Assembly: GCA_903833025.1 (NCBI GenBank)
Contig: CAILDT010000419.1
Span: forward strand, 1 to 10,865
Source of the DNA: an uncultured Bacteroidota bacterium
GTDB lineage: Bacteria; Bacteroidota; Bacteroidia; 2-12-FULL-35-15
DNA: 10,865 nt
Direction: 5' to 3'
Shown here: piece by piece, positions 1-6,361 of the stretch
Position numbering within the stretch: the first letter of the stretch is position 1
Layout of the letters: every line of letters starts with the position of its first letter
Translations under genes and position numbers: made by a program
The notes under the pieces: model-generated
Seen by the model: only the letters and a program-made list of their open reading frames with translations
Databases searched by the model: none
Told to the model about the DNA's origin: nothing

Positions 1-2445
1 CTTACTCCTGGCTCATCGTTGCGAAGTTCAAAAGTAAAGCCTGTTTATTATAGCGATATTTTGAGTGCCTTTATGAGTGATACTTCAAAGGCGAAGGTTT
101 CGTTCGTAGTTCAGAATCTCGAATATAAATTTAAGGGAGGTAAACTTGGATTAAGAGATATTAATTTTAGTGAAGATTCCGGCAAGCTTATAGGAATAAT
201 GGGTGGTTCTGGTGCTGGAAAATCCACTTTATTAAATGTATTAAATGGTAACGAAATACCAAGCGGTGGCTCTGTAAAAATTAATGGAATTAATATTCAT
301 TCGGAGAAAAATAAAATTGAAGGAGTTATTGGTCACGTTTCGCAGGATGATTTATTGATTGAAGAGTTAACAGTTTTCCAAAATCTTTTTTACAATGCAA
401 AACTTTGTTTTGGAAATAAAACCGATGAGGTAATTTCTCAACGGGTTGTTGATGTGTTAACCAGCATCGGATTAATAGAAACTCGCGATTTAAAAGTTGG
501 TAGTCCGCTGGAAAAAACAATTTCTGGGGGACAACGTAAGCGTTTGAACATTGCATTAGAGTTAATTCGTGAACCATCTGTCCTTTTTGTAGATGAGCCA
601 ACTTCTGGTCTTTCATCAAGAGATTCGGAAAATATAATGGACTTACTAAAGGAACTTGCTTTAAAAGGGAAATTAGTTTTTGTGGTAATTCACCAACCTT
701 CATCCGATATTTTCAAGATGTTTGATAAGCTGATGATACTTGATGTTGGGGGTTATCCTATTTATTATGGCAACCCTGTTGATTCGGTTATTTATTTTAA
801 AACTGTTGTAAATCACGCAAACAGTAATGAAAGTGAATGTATAGAATGTGGTAACGTAAACCCTGAACAGGTATTTAATATTATAGAATCGAAGGTGTTG
901 GATGAGTATGGTAATCTTACATTAAACAGAAAAGTTTCGCCTGCCGAATGGAATGTGCAGTACAAAGAAAAGATTGAAACTAAGATTGAAGACGTAAAAG
1001 TTATTACTGAAATACCTGAAAGCACTTTTAAAGTCCCCAGTAAATTCAAGCAGTTTAAGGTTTTTATTACACGTGATGTTCTATCTAAACTAACAAACAA
1101 ACAATATCTTTTAATCAATTTTCTGGAAGCTCCGTTGCTTGCTTTTATTCTTGCATACTTCGTTAAATTTGTAAATAAAGATATATCAAACAAAGTAGGA
1201 TATACATTTCGTGAAAACGAAAACATTATTATTTATATGTTTATGGCAGTGGTGGTTGCCCTGTTTATAGGACTTACCGTAAGTGCCGAAGAGATTATAA
1301 AAGATAGAAAGATTCAAAAGCGTGAATCGTTTTTAAATCTTAGTAAAGGAAGTTACATCTGGTCGAAGATTGTAATTATGTTTTCGCTATCATCCATTCA
1401 GGCAATTTTATTTGTGCTTGTTGGGAATTACGTTTTAGAAATACATAATATGACTGGGGCTTATTGGCTTACTTTATTTAGCACATTCTGTTTCGCAAAT
1501 ATGCTTGGTTTAAATATTTCAGCAAGTTTTAATTCAGCTGTTACTATTTATATTTTAATTCCTATTTTAATTATTCCGCAATTATTATTCAGTGGGGTAA
1601 TGGTGAAGTTTGATAAATTAAATCCTGTGATTACATCACAAAATTTTGTGCCTGTGGTGGGCGATATGATGTGTTCGCGCTGGGCATTCGAAGCTATTGC
1701 TGTAAAACAATTCAGAGATAACGAATATAATAAGTCTTTATATCATTTCGAAAAAAGGATACGAATAGCTACTTATAAAAAAGATTATTGGCTGCCAAAG
1801 ATGAATGCAAAAATGGACTTGTGTATTAGCGAATATAAAAATCCGGAAAACAAACAAGAGGTAACGGATGCTTTGAAGATGTTGCAATCTGAAATAAAAA
1901 AAGAATTATCGCTTGATGAAAATGCGAATTTGAAATGCGATGGAATAGACAATTTGACTATTGGCAGTTTCAGTCCGGCAGTGGCAGACCAGATAAATTC
2001 TTTTTTAGAAAAATTAAAAAACGCTTATATTAATAAGAATAATAAAACAGGTAATGCGGAAGATGCATACATAAGCAGTTTGAACAAGGATTCAGTTTCG
2101 CGCTGGAAATATTTAAAACTGAAAGACGAATATGATAACGAAAGCTTGGATGATTTAGTTACGAATAAAAACACGCTGACTCCGACATTGGATTTGGATG
2201 GGCAATTGATTCAAAAGAAATATCCTATTTATCTCGACCCTGTGGATTCGGATTTAGGACGTGCACAATTTTTTGCTCCCTGCAAAAAACTATTCGGGAA
2301 TTACGTAGATACTTTTTACTTCGATTTGGGTGTGGTGTGGTTAATGTCGATAATACTTGGTTTTACTTTGTATTTCGAGGTGCTGAAAAACTTTATCTCT
2401 ATGCTGGAAAATATATTCAGCAAATTTGGAAAGAAAAAACAATAA
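1..2445 (+). CDS. ABC-2/ABCG-like transporter, ATPase-permease fusion (5' end outside window)
   Basis: A half-transporter that couples ATP hydrolysis to export across the inner membrane; the substrate cannot be told. The frame is open to base 1 and the first candidate start is a TTG at 19, so I treat the gene as 5'-partial. Residues are counted from that TTG. The ATPase shows Walker A GGSGAGKST (62-70), Q-loop Q109, signature ISGGQRKR (168-175), Walker B VLFVDEP (188-194) and switch His225 in IHQPSSD. The D-loop reads SGLSS where SGLD/SALD is usual. An ECIECGNVNPEQ segment (273-284) links to the permease, with membrane helices near 364-384, 402-422, 449-473, 481-502, 507-529 and 768-788. About 235 mostly polar residues separate the last two helices, an unusually large, probably periplasmic, insertion. 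The ATPase-first order and the RWAFEA motif (554-559) are ABCG-like. From memory, Bacteroidota relatives are longer at the N-terminus. The gene ends 15 bp from the convergent neighbour. Confidence 0.88.
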   Translation, partial: LTPGSSLRSSKVKPVYYSDILSAFMSDTSKAKVSFVVQNLEYKFKGGKLGLRDINFSEDSGKLIGIMGGSGAGKSTLLNVLNGNEIPSGGSVKINGINIHSEKNKIEGVIGHVSQDDLLIEELTVFQNLFYNAKLCFGNKTDEVISQRVVDVLTSIGLIETRDLKVGSPLEKTISGGQRKRLNIALELIREPSVLFVDEPTSGLSSRDSENIMDLLKELALKGKLVFVVIHQPSSDIFKMFDKLMILDVGGYPIYYGNPVDSVIYFKTVVNHANSNESECIECGNVNPEQVFNIIESKVLDEYGNLTLNRKVSPAEWNVQYKEKIETKIEDVKVITEIPESTFKVPSKFKQFKVFITRDVLSKLTNKQYLLINFLEAPLLAFILAYFVKFVNKDISNKVGYTFRENENIIIYMFMAVVVALFIGLTVSAEEIIKDRKIQKRESFLNLSKGSYIWSKIVIMFSLSSIQAILFVLVGNYVLEIHNMTGAYWLTLFSTFCFANMLGLNISASFNSAVTIYILIPILIIPQLLFSGVMVKFDKLNPVITSQNFVPVVGDMMCSRWAFEAIAVKQFRDNEYNKSLYHFEKRIRIATYKKDYWLPKMNAKMDLCISEYKNPENKQEVTDALKMLQSEIKKELSLDENANLKCDGIDNLTIGSFSPAVADQINSFLEKLKNAYINKNNKTGNAEDAYISSLNKDSVSRWKYLKLKDEYDNESLDDLVTNKNTLTPTLDLDGQLIQKKYPIYLDPVDSDLGRAQFFAPCKKLFGNYVDTFYFDLGVVWLMSIILGFTLYFEVLKNFISMLENIFSKFGKKKQ

Positions 2446-2460
2446 TTAAAAGGAGGAAAC

Positions 2461-2847
2461 TTATTTCTCCAATATTGCTTTAATATTGGGCTTAAAGTAA
2501 AGATTGCTTTTCAATATTTTTCCGTCTTCACGAAATATGGGTTGTCCGTTTTCATCGAGCTTACTCATATTGCTTCGTTGAATTTCATCAAACACTTCTT
2601 CAATTTTATGTTGCAAACCGTGACGGAGAATAGTTCCAAAAAGAATATACAATTGGTCGCCGAGGGCATCGGCTATCTCCACCAAATCACCATTTTTACA
2701 GGCTTCTAAATATTCTTCGTTTTCTTCTTTTATTAAATTATAACGAAGCATATATTCATTTTCTCCCACTTCTGCAGTAGGTGTATAGCGGTTTCCGATT
2801 TTAAATACATCGTGAAACTTCTCTACATATTTTATTTTATTTATCAT
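2461..2847 (-). CDS. MazG/HisE-like nucleoside triphosphate pyrophosphohydrolase
   Basis: A 128-residue protein of the all-alpha NTP pyrophosphohydrolase superfamily (PRA-PH/MazG-like), which hydrolyses (d)NTPs or related nucleotides to the monophosphate and pyrophosphate with Mg2+. The metal-binding signature is visible as EENEE (41-45), followed by E57, D60 and D64 in EIADALGD, matching the ExxE...ExxD pattern on two helices. A helix with the LRHGL segment (74-78) follows. The C-terminal tail is polar and typical of single-domain cytoplasmic members. It is too small for a two-domain MazG. Lack of histidine-pathway neighbours argues against a HisE role, and house-cleaning of nucleotides is the likelier function. 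The ATG at 2845-2847 is the only sensible start. The gene is convergent with the ABC gene and lies downstream of the OmpH-like gene on the same strand, separated by a palindromic repeat pair. Substrate unknown. Confidence 0.82.
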   Translation of the reverse strand: MINKIKYVEKFHDVFKIGNRYTPTAEVGENEYMLRYNLIKEENEEYLEACKNGDLVEIADALGDQLYILFGTILRHGLQHKIEEVFDEIQRSNMSKLDENGQPIFREDGKILKSNLYFKPNIKAILEK

Positions 2848-2861
2848 AGTGTTTGTTGCCT

Positions 2862-2960
2862 CACCCTTTATCTCCTCTCCAAAGGAGAGCGGGAGGTTAA
2901 TTTAGTTTGTTTTTTGTACTCCTACTCTCTCCCTTTGGGGGAGAGGATTAAGGAGAGGGG
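2862..2960. repeat. Inverted pair of short palindromic intergenic elements
   Basis: Two hairpins lie in the gap between the NTP pyrophosphohydrolase and OmpH-like genes. Hairpin A pairs CTCTCC (2875-2880) with GGAGAG (2884-2889) across an AAA loop and extends past a bulged C at 2890 (2871-2874 with 2891-2894). Hairpin B pairs CTCTCTCCC (2925-2933) with GGGGGAGAG (2937-2945) across a TTT loop, with one G-U. The complement of A aligns with B: both read roughly CTCTCC-TTTGG-AGAGGA followed by a purine-rich flank, so these look like two copies of one element in opposite orientation. The stretch is much richer in G and C than its surroundings. It resembles the short palindromic CTCTCC/GGAGAG repeats scattered between genes in many Bacteroidota. 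That comparison is from memory. Confidence 0.6.
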
Positions 2961-2966
2961 CTGTTT

Positions 2967-3611
2967 TTATTTCTTCTTCTTCGCGTTATACTGTGCATTT
3001 AAGCCATCCAAAATTTCATTGGTAATATCGAAGCTATCGTTTGCCAATAAAACAGGGCTTAACGGACCTTCGCTATAACCGAGCACATAATTATAATGTC
3101 CTGCTTTGTTATATTCTTTAATATAATCGGTCAGGTTTTTTCGTGCTTCTTCGGTTATTGCTTGCACTTTATCTTCCAGCGCAGCTGATTTGCGTTGTAT
3201 CTGGTCTAAATCTTCTTTACGTTTTGCAAATGCTTCTTGCTCTGTTTTTATTTGATTTTCGGATAACAATCCTTTATCCGCTTTTTCCTGAAACGCCTGA
3301 TAATCGGTTTGCAACTTTTGCCCTGCCGTTTGATATTGAGTTTCGTATTGGTGTTGCTCTGCCTGAACAGATTTGCTCACATCTTTTAAATACTCATATT
3401 TATTGCTCAACTCATCCAAATTTACATACACAATTTTGGATGCTCTTATATCTTTCGGCAATCTCACAATAGGTTTTGAAGCTGTAATAGAATCATTGGT
3501 TTTGCTTGTAGCATCAGCAGTTTTATTGATGCTCGAAAAATGCAAGTAATACAATATTGCTACTGATATTAGTAAAACTACATTCAGGAAAACGGAAATA
3601 TTTTTATTCAT
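2967..3611 (-). CDS. OmpH/Skp-family periplasmic chaperone-like protein
   Basis: A 214-residue envelope protein of the OmpH (Skp) family. Skp proteins hold unfolded outer-membrane proteins in the periplasm by gripping them with long coiled-coil arms. Seen here: an N-terminal hydrophobic helix (about 6-24, rich in V, L and I), more like an uncleaved signal anchor or a signal peptide without a clear AxA site; a Ser/Thr-rich linker (28-47); the beta strand KIVYVNLDEL (59-68) that opens the OmpH domain; a charged Gln/Lys/Glu-rich coiled-coil region (about 80-165); and the closing segment with YNYVLGYS (173-180) and FDITNEILDGLN (194-205), the usual OmpH ending. The tail is KKKK. Length suits the family. 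It lies downstream of the 2-Cys peroxiredoxin gene on the same strand, with an 89-bp gap, so co-transcription is possible but not shown. No bamA or second ompH copy, common neighbours of this family, is present. Confidence 0.87.
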   Translation of the reverse strand: MNKNISVFLNVVLLISVAILYYLHFSSINKTADATSKTNDSITASKPIVRLPKDIRASKIVYVNLDELSNKYEYLKDVSKSVQAEQHQYETQYQTAGQKLQTDYQAFQEKADKGLLSENQIKTEQEAFAKRKEDLDQIQRKSAALEDKVQAITEEARKNLTDYIKEYNKAGHYNYVLGYSEGPLSPVLLANDSFDITNEILDGLNAQYNAKKKK

Positions 3612-3642
3612 TTTTTATATTGATTTTTATATGTAAACAGAA

Positions 3643-3677
3643 ATAAAATGCTCTTCAAAAAATTAAGAACATTTTAT
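3643..3677 (-). terminator. Possible weak terminator hairpin after the 2-Cys peroxiredoxin
   Basis: The segment can fold with ATAAAATG (3643-3650) against CATTTTAT (3670-3677), one C-A mismatch, then TCTT (3652-3655) against AAGA (3665-3668) and a 9-nt loop. It lies just past the stop codon of the minus-strand peroxiredoxin. The stem is AT-rich and no uninterrupted T-run follows on the minus strand, so it may be a weak terminator, a 3'-end stabiliser or chance. Confidence 0.3.
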
Positions 3678-3700
3678 ATTTACCCGAAACTAGTTTGCTA

Positions 3701-4330
3701 TTAATGTTTTGCCAAATAATCAGCAACACCAGCATGAGATTCCTTCATTGCAACATCTCCCTTGTGCCAGTTAGCAGGACAAACTTCCCCATTCTCTTCA
3801 AAAAACTGCAATGCATCAATCATCCGCAAAGCTTCATCCACATTTCTGCCAAGTGGCAAATCGTTAATTAATTGATGACGCACAATGCCATTTTTATCAA
3901 TCAGATACAATCCTCTGTAAGCTATCATCGGGCCTGTGGCAACTAATTCGTTAGCATCATTCACATCATAATCCCCAAAAAGAACATCATAATTTATCGA
4001 AATTATTTTGGTTGTATCAGCAACTATTGGGTATTTCACACCCTGAATTCCACCTTGCCCTTTTGGCATTTGTAACCAGCCCCAATGCGACTGTTCTGTA
4101 TCCGTAGAACAAGCTACTACAGCAACATTACGAGATTCAAACTCAGCAATTTTATCCTGAAAAGCATGCAACTCTGTTGGACAAACAAAAGTAAAATCCT
4201 TTGGATAAAAAAAGAAAAGTACATGTTTTTTGCCTATAAACTGCTCCAAAGAATAGTCATTAACTATTTCTCCTCCATTTACCACTGCTTTTGCCTTGAA
4301 AGATGGCGCTTTTTTTCCTACTAATGACAT
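3701..4330 (-). CDS. Typical 2-Cys peroxiredoxin (AhpC/Prx1 class)
   Basis: A 209-residue cytoplasmic thiol peroxidase that reduces hydrogen peroxide, organic hydroperoxides and possibly peroxynitrite. The peroxidatic site is P43-xxx-T47-xx-C50 in FTFVCPTE. The conserved active-site arginine is probably R151 in GIVRH. The resolving cysteine is C184 in GEVCPANW, which in this class forms a disulfide with C50 of the partner subunit. The GQGGIQG segment (91-97) resembles the GGLG loop of overoxidation-sensitive enzymes, but the C-terminal YF motif is absent (the end is DYLAKH), so sensitivity is unclear. A third cysteine, C74, has no obvious role. Length is normal. No ahpF is nearby, so reduction probably depends on thioredoxin. 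The gene is divergent from a second peroxiredoxin across a 143-bp gap. Start ATG at 4328-4330. Confidence 0.95.
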   Translation of the reverse strand: MSLVGKKAPSFKAKAVVNGGEIVNDYSLEQFIGKKHVLFFFYPKDFTFVCPTELHAFQDKIAEFESRNVAVVACSTDTEQSHWGWLQMPKGQGGIQGVKYPIVADTTKIISINYDVLFGDYDVNDANELVATGPMIAYRGLYLIDKNGIVRHQLINDLPLGRNVDEALRMIDALQFFEENGEVCPANWHKGDVAMKESHAGVADYLAKH

Positions 4331-4371
4331 AATTTTATATTTATTAAAGTTTAAATTGTTTTTTTACGGCG

Positions 4372-4398
4372 CAAAATTACAAAAATAACTTTTACCAA
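4372..4398 (-). promoter_or_regulatory. Bacteroidota-type promoter for the 2-Cys peroxiredoxin
   Basis: On the minus strand TAATTTTG (4379 down to 4372) matches the TAnnTTTG -7 consensus of Bacteroidota housekeeping promoters exactly. A TTG (4398-4396) lies 16 nt upstream, shorter than the usual 19-21, so the -33 assignment is weak. Transcription would begin about 7 nt further on and leave a leader of roughly 35 nt before the ATG. Confidence 0.45.
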
Positions 4399-4423
4399 GC
4401 CCTTAAACAAATTGTTATCTTCG
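4390..4423 (+). promoter_or_regulatory. Promoter-like element for the BCP-like peroxiredoxin
   Basis: TATCTTCG (4416-4423) is a close variant of the Bacteroidota -7 element TAnnTTTG. A TTTT (4390-4393) lies 22 nt upstream as a possible -33. The implied start near 4430 leaves a leader of about 44 nt. The element faces away from the minus-strand promoter in the same gap. Confidence 0.4.
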
Positions 4424-4473
4424 CGCTTCAAAATCCAAAACAATATTCTATAACTAATTAAATTTTATAAACT

Positions 4474-4944
4474 ATGGCAATCGAAATCGGACAACAAGCT
4501 CCTCTATTTTCTTTAAAAGATTCAGACAAAAACCTCGTTAACCTTGCCGACTGCAAAGGGAAAAACGTGGTATTATTATTTTTTCCAGCAGCATTTACTG
4601 GTACTTGTACAAAGGAACTTTGTCAAACTCGCGACGAACTTTCTTACTACAACGATTTAAACGCTACTGTTTTCGGTATATCTGTAGATATGCCTTTTAC
4701 CTTAGCAAAGTTTAAGGAGATGAATAATTACAATTTTACATTGTTATCCGATTTCAACAAAGAGGCATCTACTGCTTATCAGGCAATTTACGATTTATGG
4801 ATTCACGGCTTAAAAGGTGTTAGCAAACGTGCTTCTTTTGTGATTGATAAAGATGGCATTGTGCGCTATGCCGAAGTGTTGGAAGATGCTGGTGCGTATC
4901 CAAATTTTGATGCGTTGAAAGGTGCGTTAAGTAAATTGGGATAA
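4474..4944 (+). CDS. BCP/PrxQ- or AhpE-like peroxiredoxin
   Basis: A 156-residue thioredoxin-fold peroxidase. The catalytic motif is P38-xxx-T42-xx-C45 in FFPAAFTGTCTKELC. A second cysteine at C50, five residues after C45, is where BCP/PrxQ enzymes keep an intramolecular resolving cysteine, while the PAAFTGTC context also recalls AhpE-like enzymes. The conserved arginine is probably R119 in KRASFVID (118-125). C27 is extra. It is cytoplasmic, with no signal peptide. It would reduce alkyl hydroperoxides and hydrogen peroxide using thioredoxin or a similar donor. It lies head-to-head with the 2-Cys peroxiredoxin, which suggests a shared oxidative-defence locus, and a strong terminator follows 20 bp after the stop. 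Start ATG at 4474. Certain as a peroxiredoxin, less so as to subfamily. Confidence 0.93.
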   Translation: MAIEIGQQAPLFSLKDSDKNLVNLADCKGKNVVLLFFPAAFTGTCTKELCQTRDELSYYNDLNATVFGISVDMPFTLAKFKEMNNYNFTLLSDFNKEASTAYQAIYDLWIHGLKGVSKRASFVIDKDGIVRYAEVLEDAGAYPNFDALKGALSKLG

Positions 4945-4964
4945 ATTAATGGTTAATGGTTAAT

Positions 4965-5000
4965 AAAAATCCGACTCTGAAATTTCAGAGCCGGATTTTT
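4965..5000 (+). terminator. Intrinsic terminator of the BCP-like peroxiredoxin gene
   Basis: AATCCG (4968-4973) pairs with CGGATT (4992-4997) and CTCTGA (4975-4980) with TCAGAG (4985-4990), with one A-C mismatch between the two helices and a 4-nt loop. Flanking A-runs and T-runs lengthen the stem, and TTTTTTATTTAATTTTT follows. It should also work from the other strand because the left flank is an A-run. The two TTAATGG copies just before it (4946-4959) are not part of the stem. Confidence 0.9.
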
Positions 5001-5302
5001 TATTTAATTTTTATATCCGCATAATATTTATACTTTAGCTGTCCGAAATATTTTCTGTTCTATCAGCATACATTTTTAGAACTCTTAAAAATACGAAGAA
5101 ACACCACTAATAGCATTGTTATAGAGAAACAAACGACAGTGCTGATTATACAAAACAAAGCTTAGTTTTATTTTTATCTTTTCTGTTTTGTTTATTCCCA
5201 TTTGATTAAAGAATTTAGTTGCGAGGTAACTATTTTCCGATATATAATCCTTATGAAATTATAAATTGTGTGTTTTTTATTTAATTTTTAAAATATATTG
5301 AT
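5001..5302. other. AT-rich gene-free spacer, probably the upstream region of the Fn3-like gene
   Basis: No convincing open frame or RNA gene was seen in these ~300 bases. The only small structure noted is a weak AT hairpin, TTTTTA (5073-5078) against TAAAAA (5086-5091). Several runs such as TATCTTTT and TATTTTCC partly resemble -7 elements, but none has a properly spaced -33, so I do not call a promoter. The promoter of the gene at 5303 presumably lies here. Confidence 0.4.
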
Positions 5303-5959
5303 ATGAAAAAAAACTTAGTTTTAATAGCAAATGTCCGATTCATCATTTTAGCAACGGTGTTGCCTGTGCACACAGTTAAGGGGGTAATTAACTACCCTAA
5401 AAAAGGAGGAAAAGGAAAAATAAAAGAGCATGCCGAAAAAATATTGGCTGCATCGGCTACTAGTATATGGGTTAATATATCCGAAGACGACATTAACTTT
5501 GTAAACAGTAAAATAACCGATTATGGTACCGCAACGCAGGGCAACCGTGCAGGCAGAAAACAATTGATGACACAAGCGATAGAAGAAAAATTGTTAACTA
5601 CGTTTCAAACTACCGCAAATGCTGACCCTGTAAATAGTATTGCGATTTTGGAAAGTGGTGGATTTCACGTAAAAGTACAGGCGATTAAGCAAATTCAGCA
5701 GTTTAAAGTAATAAATGGTGTTAATCAGGGCGAAGTTAAACTTGAAACAGAAGGCGGACCGAAAAACACTCGACACCTTCACTTGTGGTATCATTCGCTT
5801 GATGGCGGCATTACTTATTCATTAGTAGACGCAACAAATAGTGCAGATAACATTTTAACCGGCTATCCGAGTGATAAAACAATTTATTTTAAAACACGAT
5901 TAAAGGTAAATGGCGTGCTGCAAGTTATGAGGGATGCTATTTACGTAAGGATTAACTAA
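5303..5959 (+). CDS. Uncharacterised protein, probable Fn3-like C-terminal domain
   Basis: I do not firmly recognise this 218-residue protein. It starts with a hydrophobic stretch (about 4-22) interrupted by Arg12, so a signal peptide is uncertain. A Gly/Lys-rich turn (about 33-41) and a predicted helical region (about 41-115) follow. After ILESGGFHVK (115-124) the rest looks like one beta-sandwich: FKVINGVNQGEVKLE, then HLHLWYHSLDGGITYSL, then GYPSDKTIYFKTRLKVNG, the pattern of a fibronectin type III domain ending in a Y-F-R-x-x-x-x-NG strand. From memory, Bacteroidota genomes hold many ~200-residue proteins with a helical N-terminus, an SSGF-like junction and a C-terminal Fn3-like domain, and this fits that type. 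No catalytic motif or T9SS signal is visible. Its 3' untranslated region would contain the 21-bp array at 5979-6230. Function unknown. Confidence 0.7.
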   Translation: MKKNLVLIANVRFIILATVLPVHTVKGVINYPKKGGKGKIKEHAEKILAASATSIWVNISEDDINFVNSKITDYGTATQGNRAGRKQLMTQAIEEKLLTTFQTTANADPVNSIAILESGGFHVKVQAIKQIQQFKVINGVNQGEVKLETEGGPKNTRHLHLWYHSLDGGITYSLVDATNSADNILTGYPSDKTIYFKTRLKVNGVLQVMRDAIYVRIN

Positions 5960-5978
5960 TGCCAAGAATTAGGAACAA

Positions 5979-6230
5979 GATGCAAGGTTACACCTTGAGT
6001 CATCAACGTTGCGCTTTTGCTCATTAGCGTTACACGTTGAATCATCAACATTGCACTTTGAGTGGTCAGCATTACACTTAGAGTTGTCAATGTTACACTT
6101 ACATTCGTCAATGTTGCACTTTGAATTATCAACGTTACACTTTTAGTTGCTAAGATTACACATATAGTCATCAACATTGCATATTGGGTCATCAATGTTG
6201 TACTTTGCTTTATCAATGTTGTTCTTTGAG
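5979..6230. repeat. Degenerate tandem array, 12 units of 21 bp
   Basis: Twelve consecutive units, each exactly 21 bp with no insertions or deletions, fill 252 bp (5979, 6000, 6021, 6042 and so on to 6210). Each unit is close to TCAT followed by CAAYRTTRCACTTTGAG. Bases 10-11 (TT) are invariant. Variation is mostly transitions at unit bases 2, 3, 8, 9 and 12. The first unit matches only from its fifth base. Units with CG at bases 8-9 contain the palindrome CAACGTTG. There are no spacers, so this is not CRISPR. The minus strand is open for 86 codons with a heptapeptide repeat of type QSATLMT, but the substitutions do not favour third codon positions. It follows the Fn3-like gene by 19 bp and precedes a terminator, so it is probably transcribed as a 3' untranslated region. 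Function unknown. Confidence 0.92.
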
Positions 6231-6295
6231 TGTTGTTTGGATTTATTGGGTGATTAAAAGTTTAAAAGTGTTGCTTATTTAAACCTTTATTGACT
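6231..6295. other. Short AT-rich spacer between the array and terminator
   Basis: The repeat decays into TGTTGTTTGGA (6231-6241), which may be the remnant of a thirteenth unit. No gene is visible here. Confidence 0.4.
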
Positions 6296-6334
6296 AAAAA
6301 AAACCTGCTCTATTAATATAGAGCAGGTTTTTTT
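6296..6334. terminator. Bidirectional intrinsic terminator
   Basis: CCTGCTCTAT (6304-6313) pairs perfectly with ATAGAGCAGG (6318-6327) around a TAAT loop. It is flanked by eight A (6296-6303) on the left and seven T (6328-6334) on the right, which provides the T-run for both strands. It closes the Fn3-like gene and its array from the left and the PKD protein gene from the right. Confidence 0.93.
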
Positions 6335-6353
6335 ATAAGTAAAAACTTATAAA
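6332..6353. other. Second small hairpin beside the terminator
   Basis: TTTATAAGT (6332-6340) pairs with ACTTATAAA (6345-6353) around AAAA, between the terminator and the stop codon of the minus-strand PKD gene. It is AT-rich, with no T-run of its own on the minus strand. It may stabilise or help end that transcript. Confidence 0.35.
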
Positions 6354-6361
6354 CTGGTAAA

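Noticed and set aside
2452..2470. Small bulged hairpin between the convergent ABC and NTP pyrophosphohydrolase genes
   Set aside because: It has seven pairs with a bulge, no T-run on either side, and overlaps the stop codon of the minus-strand gene; too weak to call a terminator.
2812..3078. 88-codon plus-strand frame
   Set aside because: It runs through the palindromic repeats and into the OmpH-like gene on the other strand; the product is low-complexity.
3143..3472. 109-codon plus-strand frame
   Set aside because: It is the antisense shadow of the coiled-coil region of the OmpH-like gene.
4331..4473. PerR/OxyR-type operator between the peroxiredoxin genes
   Set aside because: AT-rich near-palindromes occur, but none matches the 7-1-7 inverted repeat of a PerR box or a recognisable OxyR site.
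4946..4962. TTAATGG direct repeats after the BCP-like gene
   Set aside because: There are only two and a half short copies, with no further structure; probably slippage.
5956..6216. 86-codon minus-strand open frame with heptapeptide repeats
   Set aside because: It is open because the repeat length is a multiple of three. Its start lies inside the array, its end runs into the Fn3-like gene, and base changes do not favour third codon positions.
5979..6230. CRISPR array or plasmid-type iteron origin
   Set aside because: There are no spacers between units and no cas genes. No rep or par gene or DnaA-box cluster is near, and the position after a stop codon does not suggest an origin.
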